Source: Micromonospora arida
Lineage (GTDB): Bacteria > Actinomycetota > Actinomycetes > Mycobacteriales > Micromonosporaceae
Length of the DNA stretch: 47,257 nucleotides
Assembly: GCF_003857035.1 (NCBI RefSeq)
Contig: NZ_QGSY01000223.1
Span: forward strand, 1 to 47,257
Direction of reading: 5' to 3'
The position numbers were made by a program, and so were the translations under genes. The notes beneath the pieces were generated by a model. It was not told the origin of the DNA. It saw only the letters and a list, made by a program, of their open reading frames with translations, and did no database searches. This document shows, piece after piece, positions 1-8,011 of the stretch. Positions within the stretch are counted from its first letter, which is position 1. Every line of letters begins with the position of its first letter.

Positions 1-2396
1 GTCGGCGGGGTGGTCGTCGGCGGGGGATCGGTCGGCGTCGTCGGCGGGACACCACCGGCCGCGTTGCCACCGCTCCAGGTGTACGCCCCGGTGGTGGCCG
101 TCTTGCCGGCTCCCACGGCGAGCGTGGTGCCGTTGGAGAACGTGACAGTGATCGGCGTCGCCGTCGGGTTCGACGCCACATAGGTGCGGGCCCCGTTGCG
201 GGAGAAGACCGCGGACAGCGGGTGGTTGCCGGTCACCGTCGTGTCGACATTGCCGAGGGCGGCGAGGTTACGGATCCAGTGGAACGTGTGCGCCCGGCTC
301 TCGCCCTCCTCCGGGGTGTAGCCCGGGTTCGCGCGGAGGTTCGCCAACGCCGCGTCGGGGTCGCCGAGGGCCTGGAACTGCCAGAGGATGTCCTGCCACA
401 CCGTCGGTTGTCCGCCGTTGTTGCGGACGAGCTCGGCGTAGTTGGTCCGCACGTACGCCGGGTTGTTGCCCAGGTAGAGGTGACCGCCGGTGACCGGCAG
501 CAGGTTGATGCCCTGGATCATCTCCGGCTCGGCGCTGAACCAGGTGGCGTACGCGCCGCCGTCACCCCAGACCATGCCGACCGTCGAGTGCCCGAAGGCG
601 GTGGGGAAGTTCTGGTCGCTGACGTCGAACCAGTACTCCTGGATGGCGGCGGCCTGGGTGGTGTAGAGGAAGACGCCGGCGTCGCGGATGGCGGTGTTAC
701 CCGTCGTCTGCCCCCACTGGATGAGGGCGCTCGCGAAGTTCATCCCCTCCGACGAGGACTCCTGGTTGTTGCCGGAGCCGAAGGAGCCGTGCCCGGACGC
801 CCAGTCGTGCCCGGCGTAGATGTCGAAGTCGCGCAGGTACGGGAACTGGGTGTCGCCGCGGCGGTAGTTGTTGGCGTCGCGGATCAGCAGGTCGACCATG
901 CCGCCGTAGCGGCTGGTGGCCGCCCAGGCCGGGTCGAACTTCGCCAGGGTCGCGGCGGCGGCGATGTAGTAGCCGTAGTGGAAGTGGTGGTCGTTGAGCT
1001 CCTGGTCGGACCCGTACGACGCCGGGTAGCCGATCAGGGTGCCCCAGTTGTTGTCGTAGTAGAAGACCCGGTCGGTCTTGCCGCTGGACGCGGTGAACCA
1101 GTCGGTGAGCGTGCTGCGGATCGCGTTCAGCGCGCTGTCACGCGTCGTGGTGTCGTTGACCTGGTCGGCGATCTCGGCGATGCGAGCGGCCCGGCCGAGC
1201 CCCTTGCCGGTCCAGTAGGTGTCGTTGCCGCGTTGGTCCATCGGGTTGGCGCGGGTGGCGGCCAGGTGCCCGGTGAGCGTCGACAGGTCACCACCGCTAC
1301 CGTCGCCGACGGCCGGCAGCTCCGGCAGGATGCCCTGGAACTTCATGGCGGTGCGGAACTGGTTGACGCCGGTGAGCACCTTCATCCGGCCACGCGCCGA
1401 CGGGTAGGTCGGCGTGATCGCTGTGGAACCGCTCAGCGACTTCCACTGGTGCGGGTAGAGACTGACCACGGTCTGCGTGGCGGTGCCCTCCCGGGCGGTC
1501 GTGGTGAACGCGTACGTGGTGGTCAGGCCGCTGGTCGCCGGGTTGTACACGTACGAGACCTGGGTGCCGGTCACGTGGGCGTGCGCGTACTGGCCGTAGG
1601 TCGCGGCCAGGCTGGCGCGCTCGGCGGTGCTCGACGTCGGCGGCAGGAGAGCGACCGAGAAGTAGCCGCGGCCGGCCAGGGTGGACGAGATCCGGCCGGA
1701 CGCCACGGTCCAGCTGGCGCCGCTGGGCGCGAACCCGACGTAGTCGTGGCCGTTGACCCGGAAGCCGATGGTGGTGCCGCTGTTGGACCAGACGTCGGGG
1801 TTGCCGGCGGTGCTGATCTGCGCGTTCCCGCCGGTGGTCTGGAAGTACGCGAAGGGCAGACCGTGGCCGATGGTCGCGCGCATGGTGCGCGTGCCGTCGC
1901 TCCAGTGCGGGCTGACCGTCCAGTCCGTCCAGCCGTCGACCTTCACCAGGGGTGCGGCGAGCCCGGCCACACCGACCCGGATGTCCTGCACGTACGGGTA
2001 GTGGAACTCACCGACACCGGTGGCGGTGCCGCTGATGGCGGGCGTGGAGTTGGCGGAGAAGCCGAGCCCGTCGCCGAAGGTGTCGTACGAGATCGGGTGG
2101 GCGTGCAGCGGCTCACTGAACGAGCAGTCGGTGCGCTTCCACAACAGCGAGGACCACCAGTCGTTGGTGGGGATCGGCCCTGCGGGCGCGTTGGCGGTGG
2201 CGAACTGCCGGGGGTTGCTGGACATCGCGCCGCAGCCGCTGGGGAGCGGACCGACCGGGGTCGTGGTGTAGCTGCCGGCACCGACGGGTGCGGCCTCGGC
2301 CGCGCGGGTGACGGGGATGGCGAGGCCGCCGACGACCAGGGCCAGCGCGGTGGCGGCGGCCAGGGCCCATCGGCGGTGGGGGACGGGAGGTTTCAT
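1..2396 (-). CDS. Secreted GH81 endo-beta-1,3-glucanase (C-terminus beyond window)
   Basis: Hydrolyses beta-1,3-glucans such as fungal wall laminarin; secreted. The reading frame stays open from an ATG at 2396 to the left edge (about 798 codons). Residues 1-33 form a signal peptide: basic start, Ala/Leu/Val core, alanine-rich cleavage region. GH81 hallmarks visible in the catalytic half are YYDNNWGTLIGYP, NDHHFHYGYYIAAAA, GHDWASGHGSFGSGNNQE and SSSEGMNFA; the NNQESSSEG stretch carries acidic residues of the active site. The last visible residues are a Pro/Thr-rich linker (PPTTPTDPPPTTTPP), which in such enzymes usually leads to a carbohydrate-binding module; that part lies outside. A GGAGGC ribosome site sits just before the ATG, and a LacI-type palindrome lies 79 bp upstream of the start. 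Family assignment is confident; the missing C-terminal module is inferred. Confidence 0.93.
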   Translation of the reverse strand, partial: MKPPVPHRRWALAAATALALVVGGLAIPVTRAAEAAPVGAGSYTTTPVGPLPSGCGAMSSNPRQFATANAPAGPIPTNDWWSSLLWKRTDCSFSEPLHAHPISYDTFGDGLGFSANSTPAISGTATGVGEFHYPYVQDIRVGVAGLAAPLVKVDGWTDWTVSPHWSDGTRTMRATIGHGLPFAYFQTTGGNAQISTAGNPDVWSNSGTTIGFRVNGHDYVGFAPSGASWTVASGRISSTLAGRGYFSVALLPPTSSTAERASLAATYGQYAHAHVTGTQVSYVYNPATSGLTTTYAFTTTAREGTATQTVVSLYPHQWKSLSGSTAITPTYPSARGRMKVLTGVNQFRTAMKFQGILPELPAVGDGSGGDLSTLTGHLAATRANPMDQRGNDTYWTGKGLGRAARIAEIADQVNDTTTRDSALNAIRSTLTDWFTASSGKTDRVFYYDNNWGTLIGYPASYGSDQELNDHHFHYGYYIAAAATLAKFDPAWAATSRYGGMVDLLIRDANNYRRGDTQFPYLRDFDIYAGHDWASGHGSFGSGNNQESSSEGMNFASALIQWGQTTGNTAIRDAGVFLYTTQAAAIQEYWFDVSDQNFPTAFGHSTVGMVWGDGGAYATWFSAEPEMIQGINLLPVTGGHLYLGNNPAYVRTNYAELVRNNGGQPTVWQDILWQFQALGDPDAALANLRANPGYTPEEGESRAHTFHWIRNLAALGNVDTTVTGNHPLSAVFSRNGARTYVASNPTATPITVTFSNGTTLAVGAGKTATTGAYTWSGGNAAGGVPPTTPTDPPPTTTPP

Positions 2397-2474
2397 CGTG
2401 CCTCCATCGCGCGCGCCGGGTGCGGCCCTTGCCGGGTCCAGCGCTTTGCGTCTGAATTGTGGGGAAGGTCAGGT

Positions 2475-2490
2475 GAGAGAGCGCTCTCTC
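2475..2490. promoter_or_regulatory. Probable LacI-family operator (16-bp perfect palindrome)
   Basis: GAGAGAGCGCTCTCTC is a perfect 16-bp palindrome centred on GCGC, in the 157-bp gap between the GH81 glucanase start (2396) and the YjbR-like gene end (2554). It resembles LacI-family operators of the CebR type (TGGGAGCGCTCCCA) that control glycoside hydrolase genes in actinomycetes. The only gene starting nearby is the GH81 gene, so substrate-responsive repression is the likely role. No regulator gene is visible beside it. Confidence 0.6.
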
Positions 2491-2553
2491 GGCCACGGTA
2501 ATCGAGCACCGAGATCCCCGTCAATGTGTCAAACGCGTTGCGTGCTGATGTCG

Positions 2554-2952
2554 CTATTTGCCGGCGCCCGCACGGTCGTCCAGCGGTGCGCCCGCACCGT
2601 CGTTCACCAGCGCGTCCGGCACGCGCATCCGCCACGCGTCGGTCACCAGCTCGGTCAACCGGTCCAGGTCGACCGCCGCCAGACGCAGCAACACCAGGGG
2701 CAGGCCGTCGTAACCGGGTGCGGTGAAGAAGACCTCGGGCTCCCCGAGCAGGAGAGCCTGCTTCTCGGCCTCGTCGCCGACGAACAGCACCGCGACGTCC
2801 AGCCGGATCACCCGAGGCTTGCCCGGTGTCCGCTCCGGATAGGACCAGACGAAGCCCTTGTCGGCCACCCGGAAGTCGAAGCCGTCACTGGGGTTCTCCA
2901 CGGTGTGCGGCAGGGCCAGCGCCACCCGGCGTACGTCGTCCGCGTCAGCCAC
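2554..2952 (-). CDS. MmcQ/YjbR-family protein
   Basis: 132-residue protein of the YjbR/MmcQ fold (PF04237), a small family of uncertain biochemical role with a DNA-binding-like fold. Visible features are the N-terminal RRVALALPHTVE segment, the central FRVADKGFVWSYPE strand region, and the C-terminal pattern in which LDRLTELVTDAWRMR precedes a short tail; these fit the family order and length. I chose GTG at 2952 because the family starts a few residues before the DDVRRVALALP helix; the frame stays open upstream to 3057 but that extension is Arg/Pro-rich and not protein-like. It is transcribed towards the GH81 gene, and its neighbour at 2993 runs in the same direction 40 bp upstream. Confidence 0.75.
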   Translation of the reverse strand: MADADDVRRVALALPHTVENPSDGFDFRVADKGFVWSYPERTPGKPRVIRLDVAVLFVGDEAEKQALLLGEPEVFFTAPGYDGLPLVLLRLAAVDLDRLTELVTDAWRMRVPDALVNDGAGAPLDDRAGAGK

Positions 2953-2992
2953 CGAACCCCCTCGCACCCCGCGCCATCCGCATGAGCTGAGA

Positions 2993-3688
2993 TTACGCGG
3001 TGGACAGCGCGATGGCCGTGGCGCCGACGATCGCCCGTTCGCCGTTCTCCTGGACATAGCCGACCACGCTGGCGCTCCGCGGATCGAGACCAGGTGGCGT
3101 CGCCAGCTCCACCTGCCCCCGCTCGGCGTCCAGGCCCACCGACCGGAAGGCGCGTACGACGTTGTCCTGCCGCAGCGTCCGCCCGGCGTTCTCCCCCCGG
3201 GCGATCTCGCTGGTCAGGCTCCGTTCCACGACCGCCATCTGCAACACCGCCCGCTCCGGCGGCCGTTCGGTCCGGTAGTCCACCATCACCCGGTCATTGC
3301 CCAGGTTGGCGATGGAGAGCGCCAGTGGTGTGGCGGCGGTCGAGGCCACGGCGGACATGATCGCGGCGGCCGCCCGGCGGCGATCGGAACCGACGAACTC
3401 GACGGTGCCGTTGACGACCATCTGCGGGGTGTACAGACCTCGGGTACCGAACGCACGGGCGTACGCCTCCTGACGCGCGGTGTAGGCCGCGTCCGCGAAC
3501 TGGTCGGGCCAGCCCAGGTCGTCCCAGTAGTCGACGTGGAACCCGAGGGCGAAGACGTTCTGGCCCCGGTCCCGGGCGTCGCGCTCGATCTCGCTCAGCA
3601 ACTCCTCCGCGGGAGGGCAGCTGTTGCAGCCCTGGGACGTGAACATCTCGACGACGGCGAAGCCGCCGTCCGTCGATGGGTTCGTCAT
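2993..3688 (-). CDS. DUF1223 thioredoxin-fold protein
   Basis: 231-residue DUF1223 protein. The family has a thioredoxin-like fold and is usually exported; its function is unknown. The N-terminal region has the family hallmark VVEMFTSQGCNSCPPAEELL with a CxxC (CNSC) motif at about residue 20. Further family features follow: LGFHVDYWDDLGW, a second conserved block TRGLYTPQMVVNG, and a beta-rich C-terminal half. No signal peptide is visible from the ATG at 3688, unlike many proteobacterial members, so a cytoplasmic location is likelier here. The frame is open further upstream, but the extra sequence is low-complexity and the family motif begins immediately after this ATG. Role in a redox reaction is inferred from the CxxC only. 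Confidence 0.82.
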   Translation of the reverse strand: MTNPSTDGGFAVVEMFTSQGCNSCPPAEELLSEIERDARDRGQNVFALGFHVDYWDDLGWPDQFADAAYTARQEAYARAFGTRGLYTPQMVVNGTVEFVGSDRRRAAAAIMSAVASTAATPLALSIANLGNDRVMVDYRTERPPERAVLQMAVVERSLTSEIARGENAGRTLRQDNVVRAFRSVGLDAERGQVELATPPGLDPRSASVVGYVQENGERAIVGATAIALSTA

Positions 3689-3820
3689 GGTGGCGTGTCT
3701 CCTCCCACAGTGTGCCCGGCGGCGGTTCGTTTCCCGTTTCGGCCGAGACAATGCGCGTGGGGTCGCGTCCCCTGCCGGCCTCGCAGCGAGTGCCGCCGGG
3801 CCGGGTGGTTGGATGGTCGG

Positions 3821-4123
3821 GTGCAGTTCACCGTGACAGACGCGCCGGCGCGGGAGCGTTTCGAGGCGCGCGACGAGGCGGGCGGGGTCGTCGGGTTCGT
3901 CACCTACCAGCTGACCGGCTCGATCATCGCCTACACCCACACCGAGGTCGATCCGGCGTACGAGGGCAAGGGCGTCGGGTCGACGCTGGCGCGGGCCGTG
4001 CTGGACGACGCGCGGAGCAAGGGCCGGACCGTCGTGCCGATCTGCCCGTTCATCGCCGACTGGGTGGTCAAGCACCCGGAGTACGAGAGCATCGTGGTCC
4101 GGTCCACCCGCAAGATCAAATAG
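3821..4123 (+). CDS. Small GNAT-like N-acetyltransferase (YjdJ type)
   Basis: 100-residue protein of the short GCN5-related acetyltransferase group (PF14542, YjdJ-like). Family features in order are the central HTEVDPAYEGKGVGSTLARAVLDDAR block, containing the acetyl-CoA pyrophosphate loop (EGKGVGS), and the C-terminal PICPFIADWVVKHPEY segment, typical of this group. Length matches the family (90-105 residues). GTG at 3821 is taken as start because it directly precedes the first beta strand (QFTVTDAP). It is divergent from the DUF1223 gene with about 130 bp between starts and faces the TetR gene. Substrate unknown. Confidence 0.85.
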   Translation: MQFTVTDAPARERFEARDEAGGVVGFVTYQLTGSIIAYTHTEVDPAYEGKGVGSTLARAVLDDARSKGRTVVPICPFIADWVVKHPEYESIVVRSTRKIK

Positions 4124-4145
4124 CCGCGCTTCCGGTCGGGTGGTG

Positions 4146-4736
4146 TCAGGCGTCCGGTAGGAGCTTGACGGCGAGAGTGCGGGCGGTGGCGGTCAGGGTG
4201 TCGATGTCCAGCCCCGTGCGCCCCATGAACACCAGGCCCTGCTGTGCGGCGAGCAGCGCGCGCGCCATCTCGACCGGGTTGACGTCGCGCGGCAGGTCGC
4301 CCTCGTCCTGGGCCCGTCCGACGCTCTCGGCGACCAGGGCGGTCGTCGCCTCGTAGGTGCGCCGCGCCTCGGCGAGGACGTCGGGGTCGCTGGTGGCGAG
4401 CTCGTACGTGCTGTTGGCCATGAGGCAGCCGCGCCGGGCGGCGGCACCACCCGGGTCGTTCACCGGCGCCATGACGAACGCGCGCAGCGCGTCCACGGCG
4501 CGGGGGGCGGAGGCGAGCATCTCGCGCAAATATCCGCCGCTGGTGTCGGTGTATTCCCGCAGCGCCTTCAGGAACAGCCGGTGTTTGTCGCCGAAGGCGC
4601 CGTAGAGGCTGCCCTTGCCCAGCCCGCTGACGCGCACCAGGTCCTCCAGTGAGGTCGCCGCGTAGCCGGCGTCCCAGAACTGGTCCCGGACGGCGCGGAT
4701 CACCTGCTCCTCGTCGAACTGCCGTGGCCTGGCCAT
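4146..4736 (-). CDS. TetR-family transcriptional regulator
   Basis: 196-residue repressor. The N-terminal helix-turn-helix occupies roughly residues 10-55 (FDEEQVIRAVRDQFWDAGYA followed by TSLEDLVRVSGLGKGSLYGAF); the rest is an alpha-helical ligand-binding domain with RRGCLMANSTYELA, as in TetR proteins of the AcrR/YxaF kind that often control an adjacent oxidoreductase. The ATG at 4736 places MARPRQF directly before the HTH. It is divergent from the SDR remnant at 4814, and the 77-bp gap holds an inverted repeat that is the probable operator. Since the SDR is deleted, the regulator may have lost its main target or may now act on the PEP mutase-like gene downstream. Confidence 0.9.
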   Translation of the reverse strand: MARPRQFDEEQVIRAVRDQFWDAGYAATSLEDLVRVSGLGKGSLYGAFGDKHRLFLKALREYTDTSGGYLREMLASAPRAVDALRAFVMAPVNDPGGAAARRGCLMANSTYELATSDPDVLAEARRTYEATTALVAESVGRAQDEGDLPRDVNPVEMARALLAAQQGLVFMGRTGLDIDTLTATARTLAVKLLPDA

Positions 4737-4757
4737 GTGACCAGCGTAGCAATTATT

Positions 4758-4769
4758 GACCGTGCGGTC
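4758..4769. promoter_or_regulatory. Probable TetR operator
   Basis: GACCG-TG-CGGTC is a perfect inverted repeat within TTGACCGTGCGGTCCA, located 22 bp upstream of the TetR start and 45 bp upstream of the SDR remnant. The AT-richer flank (AATTATTGACC) could hold promoter elements for either direction. Position and symmetry suit autoregulation by the TetR protein; binding is inferred. Confidence 0.5.
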
Positions 4770-4813
4770 CACCAAGCGTAGGGTGGACGATCGGGTCGCC
4801 GGGGGACCAACCC

Positions 4814-4954
4814 GTGACACCGCCTCTCGCCGGCAAGCTCGCCTTCGTCTCCCGCGGTCTCGGCGCGGCCACGGCCATCGGGGTCCTGGCCAGCCCCGCA
4901 GCCTCGTACGTCACCGGCGCCGTGCTTGACTGCAACGGCGGATACACCGCCTGA
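4814..4954 (+). pseudogene. Internally deleted short-chain dehydrogenase/reductase remnant
   Basis: A GTG-started 46-codon frame joins the first strand of an SDR (LAGKLAFVSRGLGAAT, corresponding to the usual LxGKxALVTGGSRGIGAA) directly to the last ~20 residues of one (LASPAASYVTGAVLDCNGGYTA, the usual SYVTGxxLxVDGG end). About 190 residues containing the Ser-Tyr-Lys active site are missing, and the TGGS of the cofactor loop has become SRG. The deletion is in frame, so a short peptide could still be made, but it cannot be an oxidoreductase. Position opposite the TetR gene suggests it was once the regulated target. Confidence 0.75.
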
Positions 4955-4991
4955 GCCCCGCCCTCCGCAGCCCCGTCGGGAGACCACAACG

Positions 4992-5708
4992 ATGACAGCC
5001 TCCACCTTCCGTGCCCTGCACCACGACCGCGCCGCCGGTGACCCGCTCGTTCTGCCGGGCCCCTGGGACGCGGCCAGCGCCCGGGTGCTGGCCGACGCCG
5101 GTTACCCGGCGCTCGCGACCCCGAGCGCGGGTGTCGCCGCCTCGCTCGGTTACGAGGACGGCGCGACCCCGCCGGACGAGATGTTCGCGGCGGTCGCGCG
5201 CATCGTCCGCGCCGTGTCCGTTCCGGTGTCCGCCGACGTCGAGGGCGGTTACGGCCTGGCCCCCCGCGAGCTGGTCGGACGGCTGTTGGAGGCCGGCGCC
5301 GTTGGCTGCAACCTGGAGGACTCGGAGGGGGACGCCACCCTCAAGGACCCCCGGCGGCACGCCGACTGGCTGGCCGAGGTGCGCGCGGAGGCGGGCGACG
5401 CTCTCTTCATCAACGCCCGCGTCGACACCTTCCTGGTCGGAACGGGTGACCCGGCCGACGCGGTGGAACGCGCCCGCCTGTACGTGGCTGCCGGCGCCGA
5501 CTGCGTCTACCCGATCCTGGCGCCCCCGCAGGTGCTCCCGCAGCTACGGGAGGGCATCTCCGGGCCGATCAACATGGCCGCCGGACCGGACCGGGAGTCC
5601 GTGGCCGAGCTGGGCCGGCAGGGCGCCACACGCATCACCTTCGGTCCAGGAATGCAGCGGTACGCGATGGCGTCGATCGGCGGCCTCGCAGCCGAGCTGC
5701 GCGCCTGA
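4992..5708 (+). CDS. Isocitrate lyase/PEP mutase-family enzyme
   Basis: 238-residue TIM-barrel protein of the isocitrate lyase/phosphoenolpyruvate mutase superfamily (PF13714). Features in order are LVLPGPWDAASARVLADAG (strand 1), PVSADVEGGYG with metal/phosphate-region acidic residues, GAVGCNLEDSEG, FINARVDTFLVG and YPILAPP. These enzymes make or break C-C or C-P bonds next to carboxylates; substrate cannot be read from sequence. Length fits the short stand-alone members (240-260). ATG at 4992 is preferred over the in-frame upstream start because the family starts just before FRALHHDRAAGDPLVLPG and the intervening sequence is Pro/Arg-rich. It lies 37 bp after the SDR remnant in the same direction and may have been co-transcribed with it. 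Confidence 0.85.
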   Translation: MTASTFRALHHDRAAGDPLVLPGPWDAASARVLADAGYPALATPSAGVAASLGYEDGATPPDEMFAAVARIVRAVSVPVSADVEGGYGLAPRELVGRLLEAGAVGCNLEDSEGDATLKDPRRHADWLAEVRAEAGDALFINARVDTFLVGTGDPADAVERARLYVAAGADCVYPILAPPQVLPQLREGISGPINMAAGPDRESVAELGRQGATRITFGPGMQRYAMASIGGLAAELRA

Positions 5709-5787
5709 GCCTGCCCGTCACACCCACGCCAAACCGCAGCTTCGGCGCGGCGGCCCGGAGGTCGGGCGCAGCGGCTTCCGGCTTCCG

Positions 5788-5871
5788 CCGCAAGATCGCG
5801 CACCATCGTGGATGTAGTGGCATCTGTCGCACCCGACGCCACTGCATCCAGGATCGAGCACGATCTTGCGG
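5788..5871. repeat. Palindromic intergenic element, GATCTTGC family (copy 1)
   Basis: Two arms of about 34 bp face each other: the left begins CCGCAAGATCG and ends TGTAGTGGC, the right begins GCCACTGCATCC and ends CGATCTTGCGG, with four or five mismatches between arms. Its GATCTTGC ends are shared with copies at 19652-19722 and 24621-24691. It follows the PEP mutase-like gene, so it could act as a terminator. The remainder of the 5709-6016 gap shows nothing else recognisable. Confidence 0.7.
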
Positions 5872-6016
5872 GGAGGTGTGCAGGCGGGTGATCACCGCCG
5901 CGCACGGGCGTTGGCGCTGTCCGGCGTCCGACAGAGGTTGATCCTGCTCGCGTTGATGTGGACGACGCCGGGTCCATGTGATCGCTGTGACGCGGGGCCT
6001 GAGCGACGGTAACCGT

Positions 6017-6655
6017 TTACACGGCTGACCGAACGTGGCGCTCGACGACGGGGAGTTCACCACCGTCGACTGTCAGGCTTACTCCGGTGACCCACCGGGC
6101 ACGGTCCGATACGAGGTAGGCGACTGCCTCGGCGATGTCGCGCGGGTCTCCGGGACGACCCAGAGGGATGCCCGCTGTGGTGGCGGCAAGGGCGACCTCC
6201 ATCGCGTCGGCGAAGTTCTGGCGGATCGCGTCGGCGCCGGGGGTGAGCACGTTGCCGGGGATGATCGTGGTGACGCGGATGATCGTGGTGACGCGGATTC
6301 CGGCAGGTGGTTGAGGTCGAGCGCGTCGATCCACTCCTCATCGGGGATGGATGAGATACCGCCGATGTGGGCGCGTGCCGCCGCCGCGTTGTTGACCACG
6401 ATGTCGACGCCGCCGAGTTCGTCGAGCGCTGCCGCAGTGAATGCCCGCACGCCCGCGAGCGTGCCGATGTCGCCCTGAATGAAGGTGGCGGCCCTCGGCG
6501 TCTCGTCGGAGGCGTTACGCGCCGTGGTGACGACCGTCGCGCCGCCGTCGAGCAGCCGCTGCACGATGGCAGCGCCGATCCCGCGAGAACCTCCCGTGAC
6601 GACCGCGCCTGCCGGCGAACTCGGTGGGATCCGGTGGAGCAAGAGCTTTGAACAT
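6017..6655 (-). pseudogene. Decayed short-chain dehydrogenase/reductase
   Basis: From an ATG at 6655 the start reads MFKALAPPDPTEFAG, then the frame must shift near 6600-6615 to continue as AVVTGGSRGIGAAIVQRLLD, the Rossmann cofactor loop. This frame gives VVNNAAAARAHIGG and WIDALDLNHL, then ends its homology near 6310. A different frame (stop at 6017) supplies RVTTIIPGNVLTPGAD and the C-terminal VTGVSLTVDGGELP. The ~80 residues with the catalytic Ser and YxxxK are missing between them, and a 17-18 bp direct duplication (ATCGTGGTGACGCGG twice, encoding RVTTII twice) marks the junction. One frameshift plus one deletion/duplication make this a pseudogene. The DNA just upstream (6656-6821) looks weakly coding on the plus strand but I recognise nothing in it. 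Confidence 0.78.
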
Positions 6656-6821
6656 GCGCTCAGAGTAGCGAGTGCCGAGGTGCTCGGCGGGCTGATCGTC
6701 AGCACGCATCGCGGGCTCGAGGTGCTGGTCAAAGCGGGTGTCGACGCGAAGAAACTGAACCGCGTCGCCGACGCCGCGATCGACGACATCGCACCTCAAC
6801 GCGCGCGTTCGGTGCTACGGC

Positions 6822-6866
6822 CGAGCCCCCGGCGCGCCGTCGTGGTGGACGGCTGCCGGGGGCTCG
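6822..6866. terminator. Hairpin downstream of the helix-hairpin-helix gene
   Basis: CGAGCCCCCGGC pairs perfectly with GCCGGGGGCTCG across a 21-base loop. It starts 12 bp beyond the stop codon of the minus-strand gene at 6878. No T-tract follows, as is usual in actinomycetes. Confidence 0.6.
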
Positions 6867-6877
6867 AATGCGGTCGG

Positions 6878-8011
6878 TCAGGCCCGGTTGCCGTTCGGCA
6901 GCACCGCGGCCATCTCGTCGCCAGCGCCGGCGAGCACGCGTGCCTGCTGCGCCCAACTGGCCAGCCCAGGTGCGGCGCGCAGGCCGGCGGCCCGGATCAG
7001 GTCGCGCAGCGCCGGCTCGTCCAACTCGCCGAGCTGGCCGTACGTGCGCACGCCAGCGTCCTGCAACGCGGCCGCCATCTTCGGCCCGATCCCCTGGATC
7101 CGGCGGAAGTCGTCGGCAGGGCCCGTCGGGTCGGCGTCGACGCTGCTGACAGTTGTGTCGGCGGCCGAACGGACCGGAGGGGTCGCGGCGACGGTCGGGC
7201 GGACCGGAGGCGCGGCCACCGCCGCGGCGGCAACCGCAGGCTCGGCGTTCACGGAATCGGCCTGCACCGGCTCGTCATCGGACGGGCCCGGGGTCGCCAC
7301 CGCCTCTGCCGGCGTGGCGTCGACCGCCGTGGCCTTGGCCTCCACGTCGTCGGCCGGGTCAACGGAGGCCGCCACGTCGTCGGCCGGCGCCGAGTCGATC
7401 GGCGTGCTGTTGACGGGCGCGGTCTCGACCGGGTTGGCCGCGACCGGCGCGACGTCGGTCGAAGCGTCGTCGGCCGGCGTCGTGTCGAGCGGTGCGGTGT
7501 CGGCGGACGGGAGATCGTCCGCCGGCTGGCGGGGGGCGATCACGGCCGCCGGGGCGGCCTGGTCGTCGACAGTGACCGGCTCGGGGGCCGCATCCACCGC
7601 CGGCTCCTGCCGCAGCTCAGCGGCGTCGGACTGCTCGGTGGCCGGTACGGGCGGCGGGTCCTCGGTCAGCGCCATGTCCGCCGGGTCGACGGTGCTCGGA
7701 GCCTCCGCCGGCACGGGCACCGGGGCGGGACCGTCCGGTTCGGTCAGCGCGGCTGGCGCGCTGACCGTGTCGACCGGTACCGGCTCGTCGGCGACCGCGG
7801 TGGGTGCCGGGTCGACAGCGGCCGCAGGCTGGGCCTCGTCGGTGGTGGCAGCCGGCGTGGGCGTGGTGATCACGGCCAGACCGGCGACGGGGTCACCATC
7901 CACAATCGAATTGCCCTGTACGCCCCGTCGGCCGCGCAGCAGCCACCCGGCGGCCAGGCCCAGCAACAGTGCCAGTACCACTATCAGCGAGTGTCCGAAA
8001 GACCACGCCAC
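6878..8011 (-). CDS. Membrane-anchored protein with C-terminal helix-hairpin-helix domain
   Basis: 377 residues in three parts. Residues ~4-24 are a single transmembrane segment (LIVVLALLLGLAAGWLL) followed by RGRRG. Residues ~35-300 are a disordered Pro/Ala/Thr/Asp/Val-rich acidic linker without clear fold. Residues ~300-350 form a helix-hairpin-helix DNA-binding-type domain (DDFRRIQGIGPKMAAALQDA, then GVRTYGQLGELDEPALRDLI), as in the family often annotated as flap-endonuclease-1-like helix-hairpin-helix proteins. No nuclease residues are visible. GTG at 8011 is chosen because a GGGAGG ribosome site lies 7 bp upstream and the membrane segment starts at once. Function unknown; a tethered DNA-binding or structural role is inference. 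Confidence 0.8.
   Translation of the reverse strand: MAWSFGHSLIVVLALLLGLAAGWLLRGRRGVQGNSIVDGDPVAGLAVITTPTPAATTDEAQPAAAVDPAPTAVADEPVPVDTVSAPAALTEPDGPAPVPVPAEAPSTVDPADMALTEDPPPVPATEQSDAAELRQEPAVDAAPEPVTVDDQAAPAAVIAPRQPADDLPSADTAPLDTTPADDASTDVAPVAANPVETAPVNSTPIDSAPADDVAASVDPADDVEAKATAVDATPAEAVATPGPSDDEPVQADSVNAEPAVAAAAVAAPPVRPTVAATPPVRSAADTTVSSVDADPTGPADDFRRIQGIGPKMAAALQDAGVRTYGQLGELDEPALRDLIRAAGLRAAPGLASWAQQARVLAGAGDEMAAVLPNGNRA

Noticed and set aside
222..2501. Long plus-strand open frame of 759 codons opposite the left end
   Set aside because: It is the antisense shadow of the GH81 gene: Val/Gly/Arg-rich, no domain, while the minus strand carries complete GH81 motifs.
5788..5871. Possible CRISPR repeats among the GATCTTGC palindromes
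   Set aside because: Single copies kilobases apart with no regular spacers; they are dispersed palindromes.
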